64,000 nucleotides of DNA from Bacteroidales bacterium (lineage in GTDB: Bacteria > Bacteroidota > Bacteroidia > Bacteroidales > P3). Both the position numbers and the translations under genes were made by a program. The DNA lies in the NCBI GenBank assembly GCA_009783885.1, contig WRCN01000006.1, forward strand, positions 1 to 64,000. Direction: 5' to 3'. This document shows, in pieces, positions 27,930-36,238 of the stretch. Under the pieces are notes generated by a model. The model was not told the DNA's origin and did not search any database. It saw only the letters and a program-made list of their open reading frames with translations. Numbering within the stretch: position 1 is the first letter of the stretch; every line of letters begins with the position of its first letter.

Positions 27930-29003
27930 CTATTTTGTCATGTCGAACGGGGTGAGACATCTGTTAGCAGACAGATTCCTCGCTTCGCTCGGAACAAGCT
28001 TTTTCTGCCAATGCCATGCGCTTGACGTCATTTCATCCAATGTTTTTTCGGCTTTCCAACCCAATTCTTCATTGGCAAATTTCGGGTCTGCCCAAATTTG
28101 TTCAATATCTCCTGCACGGCGACCAACGATTTGGTAATTCAATTTTTGCCCGGATGCTTTTTCAAAACTTTTTATCACCTCTAAAACGCTGAAACCGTTA
28201 CCGGTTCCAATATTAAAGAATTCGATTGATTTTTTTTGTTGACTTTTTAACATGCGATTGAGTGCAACAACGTGCGCTTTGGCTAAATCCACAACATGTA
28301 TATAATCGCGGATACACGTGCCATCCGAGGTGTTGTAATCATTTCCAAACACGGATAATTTTTCGCGAATACCGGCTGCGGTTTGTGTGATAAACGGCAT
28401 TAAATTATTCGGCACACCAATTGGAAGTTCGCCAATCATCGCGGTTTCGTGTGCTCCAATCGGGTTGAAATAACGCAATGAAATAGCTTTGATTGAAGTT
28501 GCTTTTGTACAATCGGATAAAATTTCTTCTGCAATTTGTTTGGTGTTGCCATATGGCGATTCGGCTGGTTGCAAAGGACATTGTTCGTTTACAGGCAACG
28601 TTTTCGGCTGTCCGTAAACAGTGCAAGATGACGAAAATACAATCGATTTTATGTTATGCAGTACCATATTTTCCATCACATTTAACAATGTGCACAAGTT
28701 ATTTTTGTAGTAAAACAAGGGCTTTTCAACCGATTCGCCAACTGCTTTACTTGCTGCAAAATGAATAATAGCTGTAATATCCGAATGTTTTGTAAACAAT
28801 TTTTTACACCCATCTTCATCTGCCAAATTCACCAACTCAAATATTGGTTTTTTCTTCGTAATTTCAGCAATTTGTTCAACTACATTTTCGTTCGAATTGG
28901 ATAAGTCGTCGGCGATCACAACTTCAAACCCGCTGTTTTGAAGTTCTACAACGGTGTGGCTTCCGATAAACCCCGCACCTCCTGTAACCAAAATTTTTAA
29001 CAT
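27930..29003 (-). CDS. galE: UDP-glucose 4-epimerase with repeat-encoded tail
   Basis: This 357-residue short-chain dehydrogenase/reductase interconverts UDP-glucose and UDP-galactose. ILVTGGAGFIGSHT is the NAD-binding loop, FSSSCTVYG carries the catalytic Ser and SPYGNTKQ the YxxxK pair. The family normally ends around a W-x-x-x-Q helix, here SAWHWQK. The last 22 residues (LVPSEARN ... PFDMTK) are read from a family A palindromic repeat at 27937-27995, which also brings the stop context. The start at 29003 follows a -7 element by 12 bases; the longer frame begins upstream of that promoter. Confidence 0.94.
   Translation of the reverse strand: MLKILVTGGAGFIGSHTVVELQNSGFEVVIADDLSNSNENVVEQIAEITKKKPIFELVNLADEDGCKKLFTKHSDITAIIHFAASKAVGESVEKPLFYYKNNLCTLLNVMENMVLHNIKSIVFSSSCTVYGQPKTLPVNEQCPLQPAESPYGNTKQIAEEILSDCTKATSIKAISLRYFNPIGAHETAMIGELPIGVPNNLMPFITQTAAGIREKLSVFGNDYNTSDGTCIRDYIHVVDLAKAHVVALNRMLKSQQKKSIEFFNIGTGNGFSVLEVIKSFEKASGQKLNYQIVGRRAGDIEQIWADPKFANEELGWKAEKTLDEMTSSAWHWQKKLVPSEARNLSANRCLTPFDMTK
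27937..27995. repeat. family A palindromic repeat forming the end of galE
   Basis: GTCATGTCGAACGGGGTGAG at one end and GATTCCTCGCTTCGCTCGGA at the other. Its reverse complement is closely similar to the copy at 1058-1119. It codes for the extra C-terminal tail of galE. Confidence 0.8.
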
Positions 29004-29015
29004 GGTATTTTTTTG

Positions 29016-29023
29016 CAAAGATA
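29016..29023 (-). promoter_or_regulatory. -7 element of galE
   Basis: TATCTTTG on the minus strand lies 12 bases before the ATG at 29003, in a 62-base gap shared with the divergent mutS2 promoter. Confidence 0.65.
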
Positions 29024-29053
29024 CAAAAAAAAGCTGAACTGTAATTTTTTTCG

Positions 29054-29061
29054 TATCTTTG
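29054..29061 (+). promoter_or_regulatory. -7 element of mutS2 giving a leaderless mRNA
   Basis: TATCTTTG, then CAAA, then ATG at 29066. The four-base distance implies transcription starts at or next to the start codon. Confidence 0.7.
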
Positions 29062-29065
29062 CAAA

Positions 29066-31492
29066 ATGATTTACCCGTCAAACTTCAAAGAAAAAATTGC
29101 GTTTTCGACCATTGAAGAAACATTGAACAAGTATTGTTTATCTGCATTAGGTCAGCAACATGTGGCTCATCTTCGTTTTGAAACGGATTATGAACACTTG
29201 TTTCAAATACTTTCGCAAACCGAGCAATTTAAGGCAATGCTGGAAGAGTTTGGAAATTTTCCTTCGCAGGATTATTTTGATTTGACGGAAACACTGAAAA
29301 GTCTTGAAGCGCAAGGAAGTTTCATCGAATTGGAAGCTTTACAAAATTTGCAGTTGTCGTTGCGAACGATTGCACGAATTTTGGTTTATGTCCATGCCTT
29401 AGATGCCGAGCGTTTCTCGAATGTGGTGATGTTGATTGACGATGTTTTTCTGCCCGAAGAAATTTTGCAACACTTATTCGGATTATTAGACATACATGGA
29501 CAAATTGCCGACAGTGCCTCGCCCGAACTGCGTACAATTCGTCAAGCCATTCGATCCAAACAAGCTGAGACAGACAAACGTTTACGTCGATTGATGCAAC
29601 AAGCAAAATCCGATGGCTTAATTGCCGAAGATGCAGAACCATCCGTGCGAAACGAGCGTTTGGTCATCCCCATTCTCGCAGGACAAAAACGAAAAATCAA
29701 AGGGTTTATTCACGATGTTTCAAACACTGGCCAGACTGTTTTTATCGAACCTGAAGATGTATTCAATTTGAATAATGAAATTCGCGATTTGGAAAACGAC
29801 GAAAGGCTTGAAATCATTCGAATTTTGAAAGAATTTACAAATCAGATTCGTCCACATATTCCCGAACTTTTGAATGCATACAAGTTTTTAGGTCTAATTG
29901 ATTTTCTCAGAGCTAAAGCGATTTTGGCGATTGAAATGAATGCCGTAATGCCGATTTTATCTTCCGAACCCGAATTGGAATGGTGGGATGCACGCCATCC
30001 AATCCTTGAAAAATCCTTACAGAAACAAGGCAAAAAGATTGTTCCACTCAACATTCGTTTGGATGCCGATGATCGTATTTTAATTATTTCAGGACCCAAT
30101 GCAGGAGGAAAATCCGTGTGTTTGAAAACCGTCGGATTGTTGCAATATATGCTGCAATGTGGCTTGCTAATACCTGTGAGTGAAACTTCCGAAGCAGGTA
30201 TTTTCGAACACTTATTTTTGGATATCGGTGATCAACAATCACTTGAAAATGATCTGAGCACATATAGTTCGCACCTCACCAATATGAGGCATTTGGTTAA
30301 TTCTGCACATCCGAAAACATTGTTTTTGATTGACGAATTGGGTGGTGGAACCGAACCGCAAATCGGTGGTGCCATTGCCGAAGCCGTTGTGGAATATTTG
30401 AATAACAAACAAGCTTTTGGCGTGATTACCACGCACTACGCCAATCTCAAATTGTTGGCAGATCATTTGGATGGCGTTGTAAACGGTGCAATGTTGTTTG
30501 ATACCGATTTTCACAAACCTCTATATGTCTTGAAAACAGGAACTCCCGGAAGTTCGTTTGCAATAGAAATGGCAGAAAACATTGGCTTGCAAAAGTTCAT
30601 TTTAGATGCTGCCAAACAAAAAACAGGCTCATCGCAATTGGATTTTGAACAACAGTTACAACAATTAAATGTAGAGAAAAAAATCCTCGAACAAAATCAA
30701 CTGGAAGTCAAATTGGCCGACGAATTGTTATCACAAACTCTCGAAAAATATAACAAATTAGCCTATTCGCTCGAAACGCAGAAAAAAGAAATCTTAAACA
30801 AAGCAAAAAGTGATGCCAAAAAAATCTTGGACGATGCCAATAAATTAGTCGAAAAAACCATCCGCGACATTAAAGAAGCCAAGGCCGAAAAGACAGCCAC
30901 ACAGGCCATTCGCGAAGAATTGACAGCGATGAAAGACCATGTAGGGGCAAAACATGTTTTGCCCAATTCACCCGAACTCCGTAGGAGCGAACCCACGTGT
31001 TCGCCCACAACCACGCCCACATTAAAAATCGGTGATTTTGTTAAAATTTCAGAAAATGGTGTTGTTGCAGAAATCATCGAAATCAAAAACCAAAAACAAC
31101 AAGCCGTTGTTTCATCAGGTTTAATCAAAATGACATTGCCACTCGAACAGTTACAATACGTCCCGAAAGGCCAAGTGCCAAAACCGGATACCTTCCGAAA
31201 AAGCAAATTCGACAGCATTTTGAGCAATATTAACGACCGAAAAGCAAAATTCAGTCCTAAATTAGATTTGCGTGGATTTAATGCCGAAGACGCCACCAAC
31301 GCCACTTTAAAATTTTTAGATGATGCTGTTTTGTTCAGCGAAAAACATTTGCAAATTCTGCACGGGCGCGGTGATGGCATACTTCGCCGAGTGGTTCGCG
31401 ACATCTTGAAACACAACAAAGACGTTCAAAGTTTCGACTATGAACATATCGAACGTGGTGGTGATGGAATTACGATTGTTGTAATGAAATAA
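29066..31492 (+). CDS. mutS2: MutS2 family ATPase/endonuclease with in-frame repeat insert
   Basis: This 808-residue MutS2 protein is known from other bacteria to suppress recombination or rescue collided ribosomes. It has a core/clamp region (1-320), the MutS ATPase domain with SGPNAGGKSVCLKT as Walker A and LFLIDELGGGTEP as Walker B, a coiled coil (about 530-620), a KOW-like part (LKIGDFVKISENG) and a C-terminal Smr nuclease domain (LDLRGFNAEDA, ILHGRGDGILRRVVR). Residues of about 625-649, between coiled coil and KOW part, are encoded by a GC-rich double palindrome and read in frame. The start is fixed by the -7 element four bases upstream. Confidence 0.95.
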   Translation: MIYPSNFKEKIAFSTIEETLNKYCLSALGQQHVAHLRFETDYEHLFQILSQTEQFKAMLEEFGNFPSQDYFDLTETLKSLEAQGSFIELEALQNLQLSLRTIARILVYVHALDAERFSNVVMLIDDVFLPEEILQHLFGLLDIHGQIADSASPELRTIRQAIRSKQAETDKRLRRLMQQAKSDGLIAEDAEPSVRNERLVIPILAGQKRKIKGFIHDVSNTGQTVFIEPEDVFNLNNEIRDLENDERLEIIRILKEFTNQIRPHIPELLNAYKFLGLIDFLRAKAILAIEMNAVMPILSSEPELEWWDARHPILEKSLQKQGKKIVPLNIRLDADDRILIISGPNAGGKSVCLKTVGLLQYMLQCGLLIPVSETSEAGIFEHLFLDIGDQQSLENDLSTYSSHLTNMRHLVNSAHPKTLFLIDELGGGTEPQIGGAIAEAVVEYLNNKQAFGVITTHYANLKLLADHLDGVVNGAMLFDTDFHKPLYVLKTGTPGSSFAIEMAENIGLQKFILDAAKQKTGSSQLDFEQQLQQLNVEKKILEQNQLEVKLADELLSQTLEKYNKLAYSLETQKKEILNKAKSDAKKILDDANKLVEKTIRDIKEAKAEKTATQAIREELTAMKDHVGAKHVLPNSPELRRSEPTCSPTTTPTLKIGDFVKISENGVVAEIIEIKNQKQQAVVSSGLIKMTLPLEQLQYVPKGQVPKPDTFRKSKFDSILSNINDRKAKFSPKLDLRGFNAEDATNATLKFLDDAVLFSEKHLQILHGRGDGILRRVVRDILKHNKDVQSFDYEHIERGGDGITIVVMK
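30940..31008. repeat. family B double palindrome inside mutS2
   Basis: The perfect palindrome GGGCAAAACATGTTTTGCCC is followed by GTAGGAGCGAAC-CCACGT-GTTCGCCC. It has the same layout as the intergenic family B copies (two hairpins, each headed by GTAGG) but is read through in frame. Confidence 0.8.
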
Positions 31493-31493
31493 T

Positions 31494-31588
31494 GTCCGAA
31501 CCTTGATTTTATTAAGATTTATAGGATTGTCATAATTTTTTTGTCATCTTGATAATCTTTTTAATCTTATGAAAATCATGGTTCAGAT
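31494..31588. repeat. 95-base interrupted palindrome upstream of sufB
   Basis: The left arm has GTCCGAACCTTGATTTTAT, TAAGATT and GATTGTCAT. The right arm has GTCAT, ATAATC, AATCTTA and AAAATCATGGTTCAGA in inverted order. It lies between mutS2 and the sufB promoter, and may act as a mutS2 terminator or be a mobile palindrome. Confidence 0.65.
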
Positions 31589-31596
31589 TTTTTTTG

Positions 31597-31604
31597 TATC
31601 TTTG
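31597..31604 (+). promoter_or_regulatory. -7 element of sufB
   Basis: TATCTTTG lies 18 bases before the sufB ATG at 31623. Confidence 0.65.
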
Positions 31605-31622
31605 CAGTTTTAAACAAAGAAA

Positions 31623-33062
31623 ATGTCCGACACCAAAGATATTTTACAAAATCTCACCGAAAGCGATTACAAATGGGGCTTCATCACGGATATCGCTACG
31701 GAAACCTTGAAAAAAGGGTTGAATGAGAATGTGATCCGGTTCATTTCCGAAAAGAAAAATGAACCGGAGTTCATGTTGGAATTTCGCTTAAAAGCCTTTG
31801 CCAAGTGGAAGACTATGATTGAGCCGCATTGGGCGCATTTGGAGTATCCGCCGATTGATTATCAAGACATCGTGTATTGGGCAGCGCCGAAAGTTACGGA
31901 GAAAACATCGAACGAGATTGATCCTGAACTAATTGAAACGTTTAAGAAATTAGGTATCAATTTAGATGATGATTCTAAATTGTCAAAAGTGGCGGTTGAT
32001 GCGGTGATGGACAGCGTTTCGGTGAAAACTACACACAGTGAAGAATTGTCGAAACACGGCGTAATTTTTTGTTCCATAAGTGATGCCATTCGCGAATATC
32101 CTGAATTGGTGAAACAATACTTGGGCTCGGTCGTTCCGATTGGAGATAATTATTTTGCAGCGTTAAATTCTGCTGTATTTAGCGATGGCTCGTTTGTGTA
32201 TATCCCGAAAGGCGTGCGTTGCCCGATGGATTTGAGCACGTATTTTCGGATTAATGCCAAAGATTCGGGACAATTCGAGCGTACGCTGATTGTCGCAGAT
32301 GAAGGCGCTTTTGTGAGTTATATGGAAGGCTGTACTGCTCCTCAACGCGATGAAAATCAACTTCACGCTGCCATCGTAGAAATTGTGGTAATGAAAGATG
32401 CCGAAGTGAAATATTCCACTGTGCAAAACTGGTATCCGGGTAATAAAAACGGCGAAGGCGGAATCTATAATTTCGTTACCAAACGCGGAATTTGCAAAGG
32501 CCATAACGCTAAATTATCGTGGACGCAAGTTGAAACGGGCTCATCCATCACTTGGAAATACCCGAGTGTAATTTTGAAAGGTGATAACACCATTGGTGAA
32601 TTTTATTCGGTTGCACTTACAAACAATAGACAACAAGCCGACACCGGAACAAAAATGATTCACATCGGAAAAAACAGTCGAAGTACGATTATTTCCAAAG
32701 GAATTTCAGCAGGAAAAAGTTCGAATGCATATAGAGGGTTGGTAAAGGTACTTTCAGGAGCAGAGAAAGCACGAAATTTTTCACAATGCGATTCATTACT
32801 ACTCGGTGACCTATGCGGCGCACACACGTTTCCGTACATCGACTGCAGCAATCAATCTGCCATTGTCGAACATGAAGCCACAACCTCAAAAATATCGGAA
32901 GACCAATTATTCTACTGCCAACAGCGTGGAATTTCAACCGAATCCGCTGTAAGCCTCATTGTGAACGGATTCGCCAAAGAAGTGATGGACAAACTACCGA
33001 TGGAGTTTGCGGTGGAAGCACAGAAATTGTTGGGAATTAGTTTGGAAGGTAGCGTTGGCTAA
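31623..33062 (+). CDS. sufB: Fe-S cluster assembly scaffold SufB
   Basis: This 479-residue SufB is the beta-helical scaffold subunit of the SufBCD iron-sulfur cluster assembly complex. Conserved stretches include [51 protein letters not shown] and the C-terminal [22 protein letters not shown] with the Cys/Glu region. Length is typical. In most Bacteroidota sufC, sufD and sufS follow directly. Here a large inverted repeat and an unrelated gene follow instead, so the other Suf genes must lie elsewhere or be absent. Confidence 0.96.
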   Translation: MSDTKDILQNLTESDYKWGFITDIATETLKKGLNENVIRFISEKKNEPEFMLEFRLKAFAKWKTMIEPHWAHLEYPPIDYQDIVYWAAPKVTEKTSNEIDPELIETFKKLGINLDDDSKLSKVAVDAVMDSVSVKTTHSEELSKHGVIFCSISDAIREYPELVKQYLGSVVPIGDNYFAALNSAVFSDGSFVYIPKGVRCPMDLSTYFRINAKDSGQFERTLIVADEGAFVSYMEGCTAPQRDENQLHAAIVEIVVMKDAEVKYSTVQNWYPGNKNGEGGIYNFVTKRGICKGHNAKLSWTQVETGSSITWKYPSVILKGDNTIGEFYSVALTNNRQQADTGTKMIHIGKNSRSTIISKGISAGKSSNAYRGLVKVLSGAEKARNFSQCDSLLLGDLCGAHTFPYIDCSNQSAIVEHEATTSKISEDQLFYCQQRGISTESAVSLIVNGFAKEVMDKLPMEFAVEAQKLLGISLEGSVG

Positions 33063-33065
33063 CAC

Positions 33066-33142
33066 TGTAGGGGCGTATTGCATACGCCCTTGCCAACAAT
33101 TGCAACGAATGTCATCAGGAGCGTATGCAATACGCCCCTACA
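33066..33142. repeat. family B long inverted repeat after sufB
   Basis: The perfect 22-base arms at 33066-33087 and 33121-33142 are full reverse complements. They begin TGTAGGGGCGTATTGCATA and end CCCCTACA, and each arm contains GTATTGCATAC-type self-complementary sequence. The element begins three bases after the sufB stop. Confidence 0.8.
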
Positions 33143-33156
33143 TTTAAATAAAAAAC

Positions 33157-33618
33157 ATGTCGAAAAAACAAAGTCGCTACGAACGATTAACCGAACAACT
33201 TCGCGAGTTGTTAAAAAAATCGCCAAACACACAAGCAGAAATGGCAACGATTACAGCCATTCTTCATCACAAAATGCCTGATTTTTTTTGGACAGGATTT
33301 TATTTATTGAATGAAAACGGCGATCTTTGCGTAAATACTTATCAAGGTCCGGTGGCATGTCAGATATTGGCAAAAAATAAAGGGGTTTGCTGGGCATGTA
33401 TTAACCAAAAAAAACCGATTGTTGTAAAGAATGTTCACGAATTTGAAGGGCATATCGCTTGCGATTCGCGGTCAAATTCCGAAATTGTGATTCCTATTTT
33501 TAGTAAGAAAAATGGCACAATCATCGGGTGTTTGGATATTGACAGTGAAAAATTTTCTGCATTTGACGATGATGATGTTGTTGGATTGACGGGGATTATA
33601 GAGTTGTTGACCGTTTGA
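33157..33618 (+). CDS. msrC: free methionine-(R)-sulfoxide reductase (GAF domain)
   Basis: This 153-residue single GAF-domain protein of the fRMsr family reduces free methionine-R-sulfoxide. The three catalytic Cys are in place: GPVACQI, GVCWACI and HIACDSRSNSEIV, with the DIDSE loop downstream. Length matches the family. It starts 14 bases after the inverted repeat that follows sufB. No promoter of its own is clear, so it may depend on read-through from sufB. Confidence 0.9.
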   Translation: MSKKQSRYERLTEQLRELLKKSPNTQAEMATITAILHHKMPDFFWTGFYLLNENGDLCVNTYQGPVACQILAKNKGVCWACINQKKPIVVKNVHEFEGHIACDSRSNSEIVIPIFSKKNGTIIGCLDIDSEKFSAFDDDDVVGLTGIIELLTV

Positions 33619-33689
33619 TGTTCTTTGCAGAAGTATAGGATAAAAAACAGATGCAAAGCACCTGTCGTATTAAAAATAATCTAATGGTA

Positions 33690-33697
33690 CAAAGATA
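33690..33697 (-). promoter_or_regulatory. orphan minus-strand -7 element
   Basis: TATCTTTG on the minus strand, but no minus-strand gene follows within 5 kb. If active, it would make an RNA antisense to msrC. The -33 region is weak. Confidence 0.3.
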
Positions 33698-33750
33698 CAA
33701 CAAAAAACAAAGAAAAACTTAAAGCGTGTGTTAAAATCACAAAAAATTCG

Positions 33751-33758
33751 TATCTTTG
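33751..33758 (+). promoter_or_regulatory. -7 element of the oxidoreductase gene
   Basis: TATCTTTG lies 19 bases before the ATG at 33778. Confidence 0.65.
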
Positions 33759-33777
33759 CAAAAAAAAATCTATTTCT

Positions 33778-34761
33778 ATGCTTTCTATCGCTGTTATCGG
33801 TGCCGGACATCTCGGCAAAATACACCTCAAATGCCTTCAAGGGCTTCCCAATCACTATAAAATCGTTGGTTTTTGTGATACCGATGCGGAACTTGCCGCA
33901 AAAGTTGAGGCGGAATTAGGTGTAAAATCGTTTTCAAATTTGGACGAACTTGTTCAAGCAGTTGATGTGGTTGATATTGTTACGCCAACGATTTCGCATT
34001 TTGAAATCGCATCATTAGCTTTGCGAAAAGGAAAACACGTATTTATCGAAAAACCGATTACTACAACACCTCAAGAAGCTCAAAAACTCTTGGCTTTGGC
34101 GAATGAAGCCGGTGTAAAAACTCAAGTCGGACATGTTGAGCGTTTCAATCCTGCATTTTTGAGTGTTCAAGATAAAATTTCGAATCCGATGTTTATTGAA
34201 ACCCATCGCTTGGCGATGTTTAACCCGCGTGGATTGGATGTTCCGGTGATTTTGGATTTGATGATTCACGACTTGGATTTAATTTTGAGTGTGGTAAATT
34301 CGCCGGTTCGAAAAATCAGCGCAAGTGGTGTGGCCATTATTAGCGAAACGCCCGATATTGCTAATGCTCGTTTGGAATTTTACAACGGTTGTGTGGCGAA
34401 TATCACGGCAAGCCGAATTTCGATGGCCAACTTGCGAAAATCTCGTTTTTTTCAAAAAGACGCTTATATTGCGGTGGATTTTTTAGAAAAAGAATCCGAA
34501 ATTATTCGTATGAATGATGTTACGCCAACCACGAATGAAGACCCTTTTGCAATGATTATAGATTTGGGACCGGGCAAACAAAAACACATTCAAATCGAAA
34601 AACCGAACATTGAACCCATCAATGCTATTCAAACCGAATTGAGTCGTTTTCACGATGCCATCGTGAACGATACACCAACCGCCGTTCCCTTTATTGATGG
34701 ATATAATGCTCTCGAAGTGGCTTACCAAATTATGGATGAAATTAAATCTGCAACACGATAA
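33778..34761 (+). CDS. Gfo/Idh/MocA family oxidoreductase
   Basis: This 327-residue NAD(P)-dependent oxidoreductase has an N-terminal Rossmann domain (IAVIGAGHLGKIH), the family motif HVFIEKPITTT with the catalytic Lys, and GHVERFNPAF, followed by the C-terminal alpha/beta domain. Members act on sugars, inositols or sugar nucleotides. Its TAA stop shares a base with the ATG of the next gene, a polyprenyl glycosylphosphotransferase. That suggests a joint role in surface polysaccharide or sugar-nucleotide metabolism, but the substrate is unknown. Confidence 0.88.
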   Translation: MLSIAVIGAGHLGKIHLKCLQGLPNHYKIVGFCDTDAELAAKVEAELGVKSFSNLDELVQAVDVVDIVTPTISHFEIASLALRKGKHVFIEKPITTTPQEAQKLLALANEAGVKTQVGHVERFNPAFLSVQDKISNPMFIETHRLAMFNPRGLDVPVILDLMIHDLDLILSVVNSPVRKISASGVAIISETPDIANARLEFYNGCVANITASRISMANLRKSRFFQKDAYIAVDFLEKESEIIRMNDVTPTTNEDPFAMIIDLGPGKQKHIQIEKPNIEPINAIQTELSRFHDAIVNDTPTAVPFIDGYNALEVAYQIMDEIKSATR

Positions 34762-36167
34762 TGATTTCTAAAAAATTCCATGCTACGCTTTATGTTGGAA
34801 TAGATTTTATTTCGGCAGCTTTGGCATGGTTGCTTTTTTTTGTACATCGGAAATCTTTGGAAATAGGGAGTTTTAGCGATGCATTCAATGCTGTATGGAG
34901 CGATGGGCGTTTATATCAAGGCTTGGTAGTTATTCCGTTGGGCTGGCTGTTGTTGTATTCTGCATACGGGTATTATCGACGAATATTTACCAAAACACTA
35001 TTTTCGGATGTTATAAAAACGCTAAATCATTCGATTGGCGGAGTAATTGTGCTGTTTTTTATTGTGATTTTGGATGATTATGTAGAGAGTTACGACTGGT
35101 ATTATCACTATGTTTTTGTGTTGTTTATTCTGCATTTTGGTTTCACCCTTTTTGGACGTATGTTACATACGTATTTAATTCGTAGGGCTATTCGAAAAGG
35201 CAAAATTTTATTCAATACAATTTTGGTTGGAAATGGAACCAATGCACAAAAAATTTACGCCGAACTTCAGAATCAAGCTCGCTCGGATGGCTACAATATC
35301 TTGGGTTATGTGCGATGCGGAATAAATGACTTGATGACCGGTATGCCTTGTTTTGGTGAAATCAAAGATCTCGAAACTATTGTTAAATCCAATCAAATCG
35401 AAGACGTAATTATTGCGTTGAATGATGATGAAACAAGCGCCATTAGTGGCATTCTGTCGAATTTGGTTTCGTGCAAAGTATCCATTCACATTTCTCCAAA
35501 TTTAGAGCCGTTTTTGCATAAAAAAGTAACCTCGTTTTTGCATACAACATTGCTGTTATTAAATGATGACCCATTGCCGGCTTGGCAAAGTTTTTTCAAG
35601 CGTACGGCTGATATTGTATTAAGTCTATTGTTCGGCGTTTTGCTGATGCCCTTGATTTTAGTCGTGATTTGGAAAGTTAAACGTAGTTCAAAAGGGTCTG
35701 TTTTTTATAAACAGGAACGCATTGGATTGTATGAAAAACCATTTTTGATGTATAAATTTCGTTCCATGTATCAAAATGCGGAAACACCTAATCAGCCCAT
35801 GCTTTCAAGCGAAACAGATGAGCGCGTAACGCCTTTCGGACGTTTCATGCGCAAATATCGAATCGACGAATTACCTCAACTTTGGAACGTTTTGAAAGGC
35901 GATATGAGCCTCGTAGGTCCGCGTCCGGAGCGGCAATACTTCATTGATCAAATTGTGAAAATCTCGCCACAATACAAACTTTTACTTCGCGTAAAACCCG
36001 GTATCACATCATGGGGCGAAGTCAAATATGGCTATGCTTCATCGGTAGACCAAATGATTGAACGTATGGCATTCGACCTGCAATATATCGACAACATGTC
36101 ATTGTCGAATGATTTGAAGATTTTGATGTATACGGTGGCGACTGTATTACGTGGCGAAGGAAAATAA
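34761..36167 (+). CDS. polyprenyl glycosylphosphotransferase (exopolysaccharide initiation)
   Basis: This 468-residue membrane enzyme of the WbaP/WcaJ type has four N-terminal membrane helices (within about 1-135), a Rossmann-like middle domain (about 150-250) and a fifth hydrophobic segment near 280-305. The conserved cytoplasmic catalytic domain contains KFRSMYQNAE, PFGRFMRKYRIDELPQLWNV and GDMSLVGPRPE. It transfers a sugar-1-phosphate to undecaprenyl phosphate to begin polysaccharide synthesis. It is translationally coupled (TAATG) to the oxidoreductase gene. No glycosyltransferases or flippase are nearby, so it is a detached initiator. Confidence 0.93.
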   Translation: MISKKFHATLYVGIDFISAALAWLLFFVHRKSLEIGSFSDAFNAVWSDGRLYQGLVVIPLGWLLLYSAYGYYRRIFTKTLFSDVIKTLNHSIGGVIVLFFIVILDDYVESYDWYYHYVFVLFILHFGFTLFGRMLHTYLIRRAIRKGKILFNTILVGNGTNAQKIYAELQNQARSDGYNILGYVRCGINDLMTGMPCFGEIKDLETIVKSNQIEDVIIALNDDETSAISGILSNLVSCKVSIHISPNLEPFLHKKVTSFLHTTLLLLNDDPLPAWQSFFKRTADIVLSLLFGVLLMPLILVVIWKVKRSSKGSVFYKQERIGLYEKPFLMYKFRSMYQNAETPNQPMLSSETDERVTPFGRFMRKYRIDELPQLWNVLKGDMSLVGPRPERQYFIDQIVKISPQYKLLLRVKPGITSWGEVKYGYASSVDQMIERMAFDLQYIDNMSLSNDLKILMYTVATVLRGEGK

Positions 36168-36174
36168 TATTGAC

Positions 36175-36235
36175 CGTAGGGGCGGGGTTCGCCCACCCTG
36201 TTTACTATCAAGGGTGCGCAGACCGCGCCCCTACA
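36175..36235. repeat. family B palindromic repeat, near-identical pair member 1
   Basis: It starts GTAGGGGCGGGGTTCGCCC and ends GACCGCGCCCCTAC. Compared by eye with the reverse complement of 46448-46506 it differs at about four positions over some 55 bases. It lies between the glycosylphosphotransferase and dnaJ ends. Confidence 0.85.
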
Positions 36236-36238
36236 CGA

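Noticed and set aside
30763..31419. 218-codon minus-strand ORF opposite mutS2
   Set aside because: Shadow of the mutS2 coiled coil and Smr domain; low-complexity composition follows from the codons of the real gene.
33061..33281. 67-codon ORF starting inside the sufB-msrC inverted repeat
   Set aside because: It overlaps msrC in another frame and is made largely of repeat sequence.
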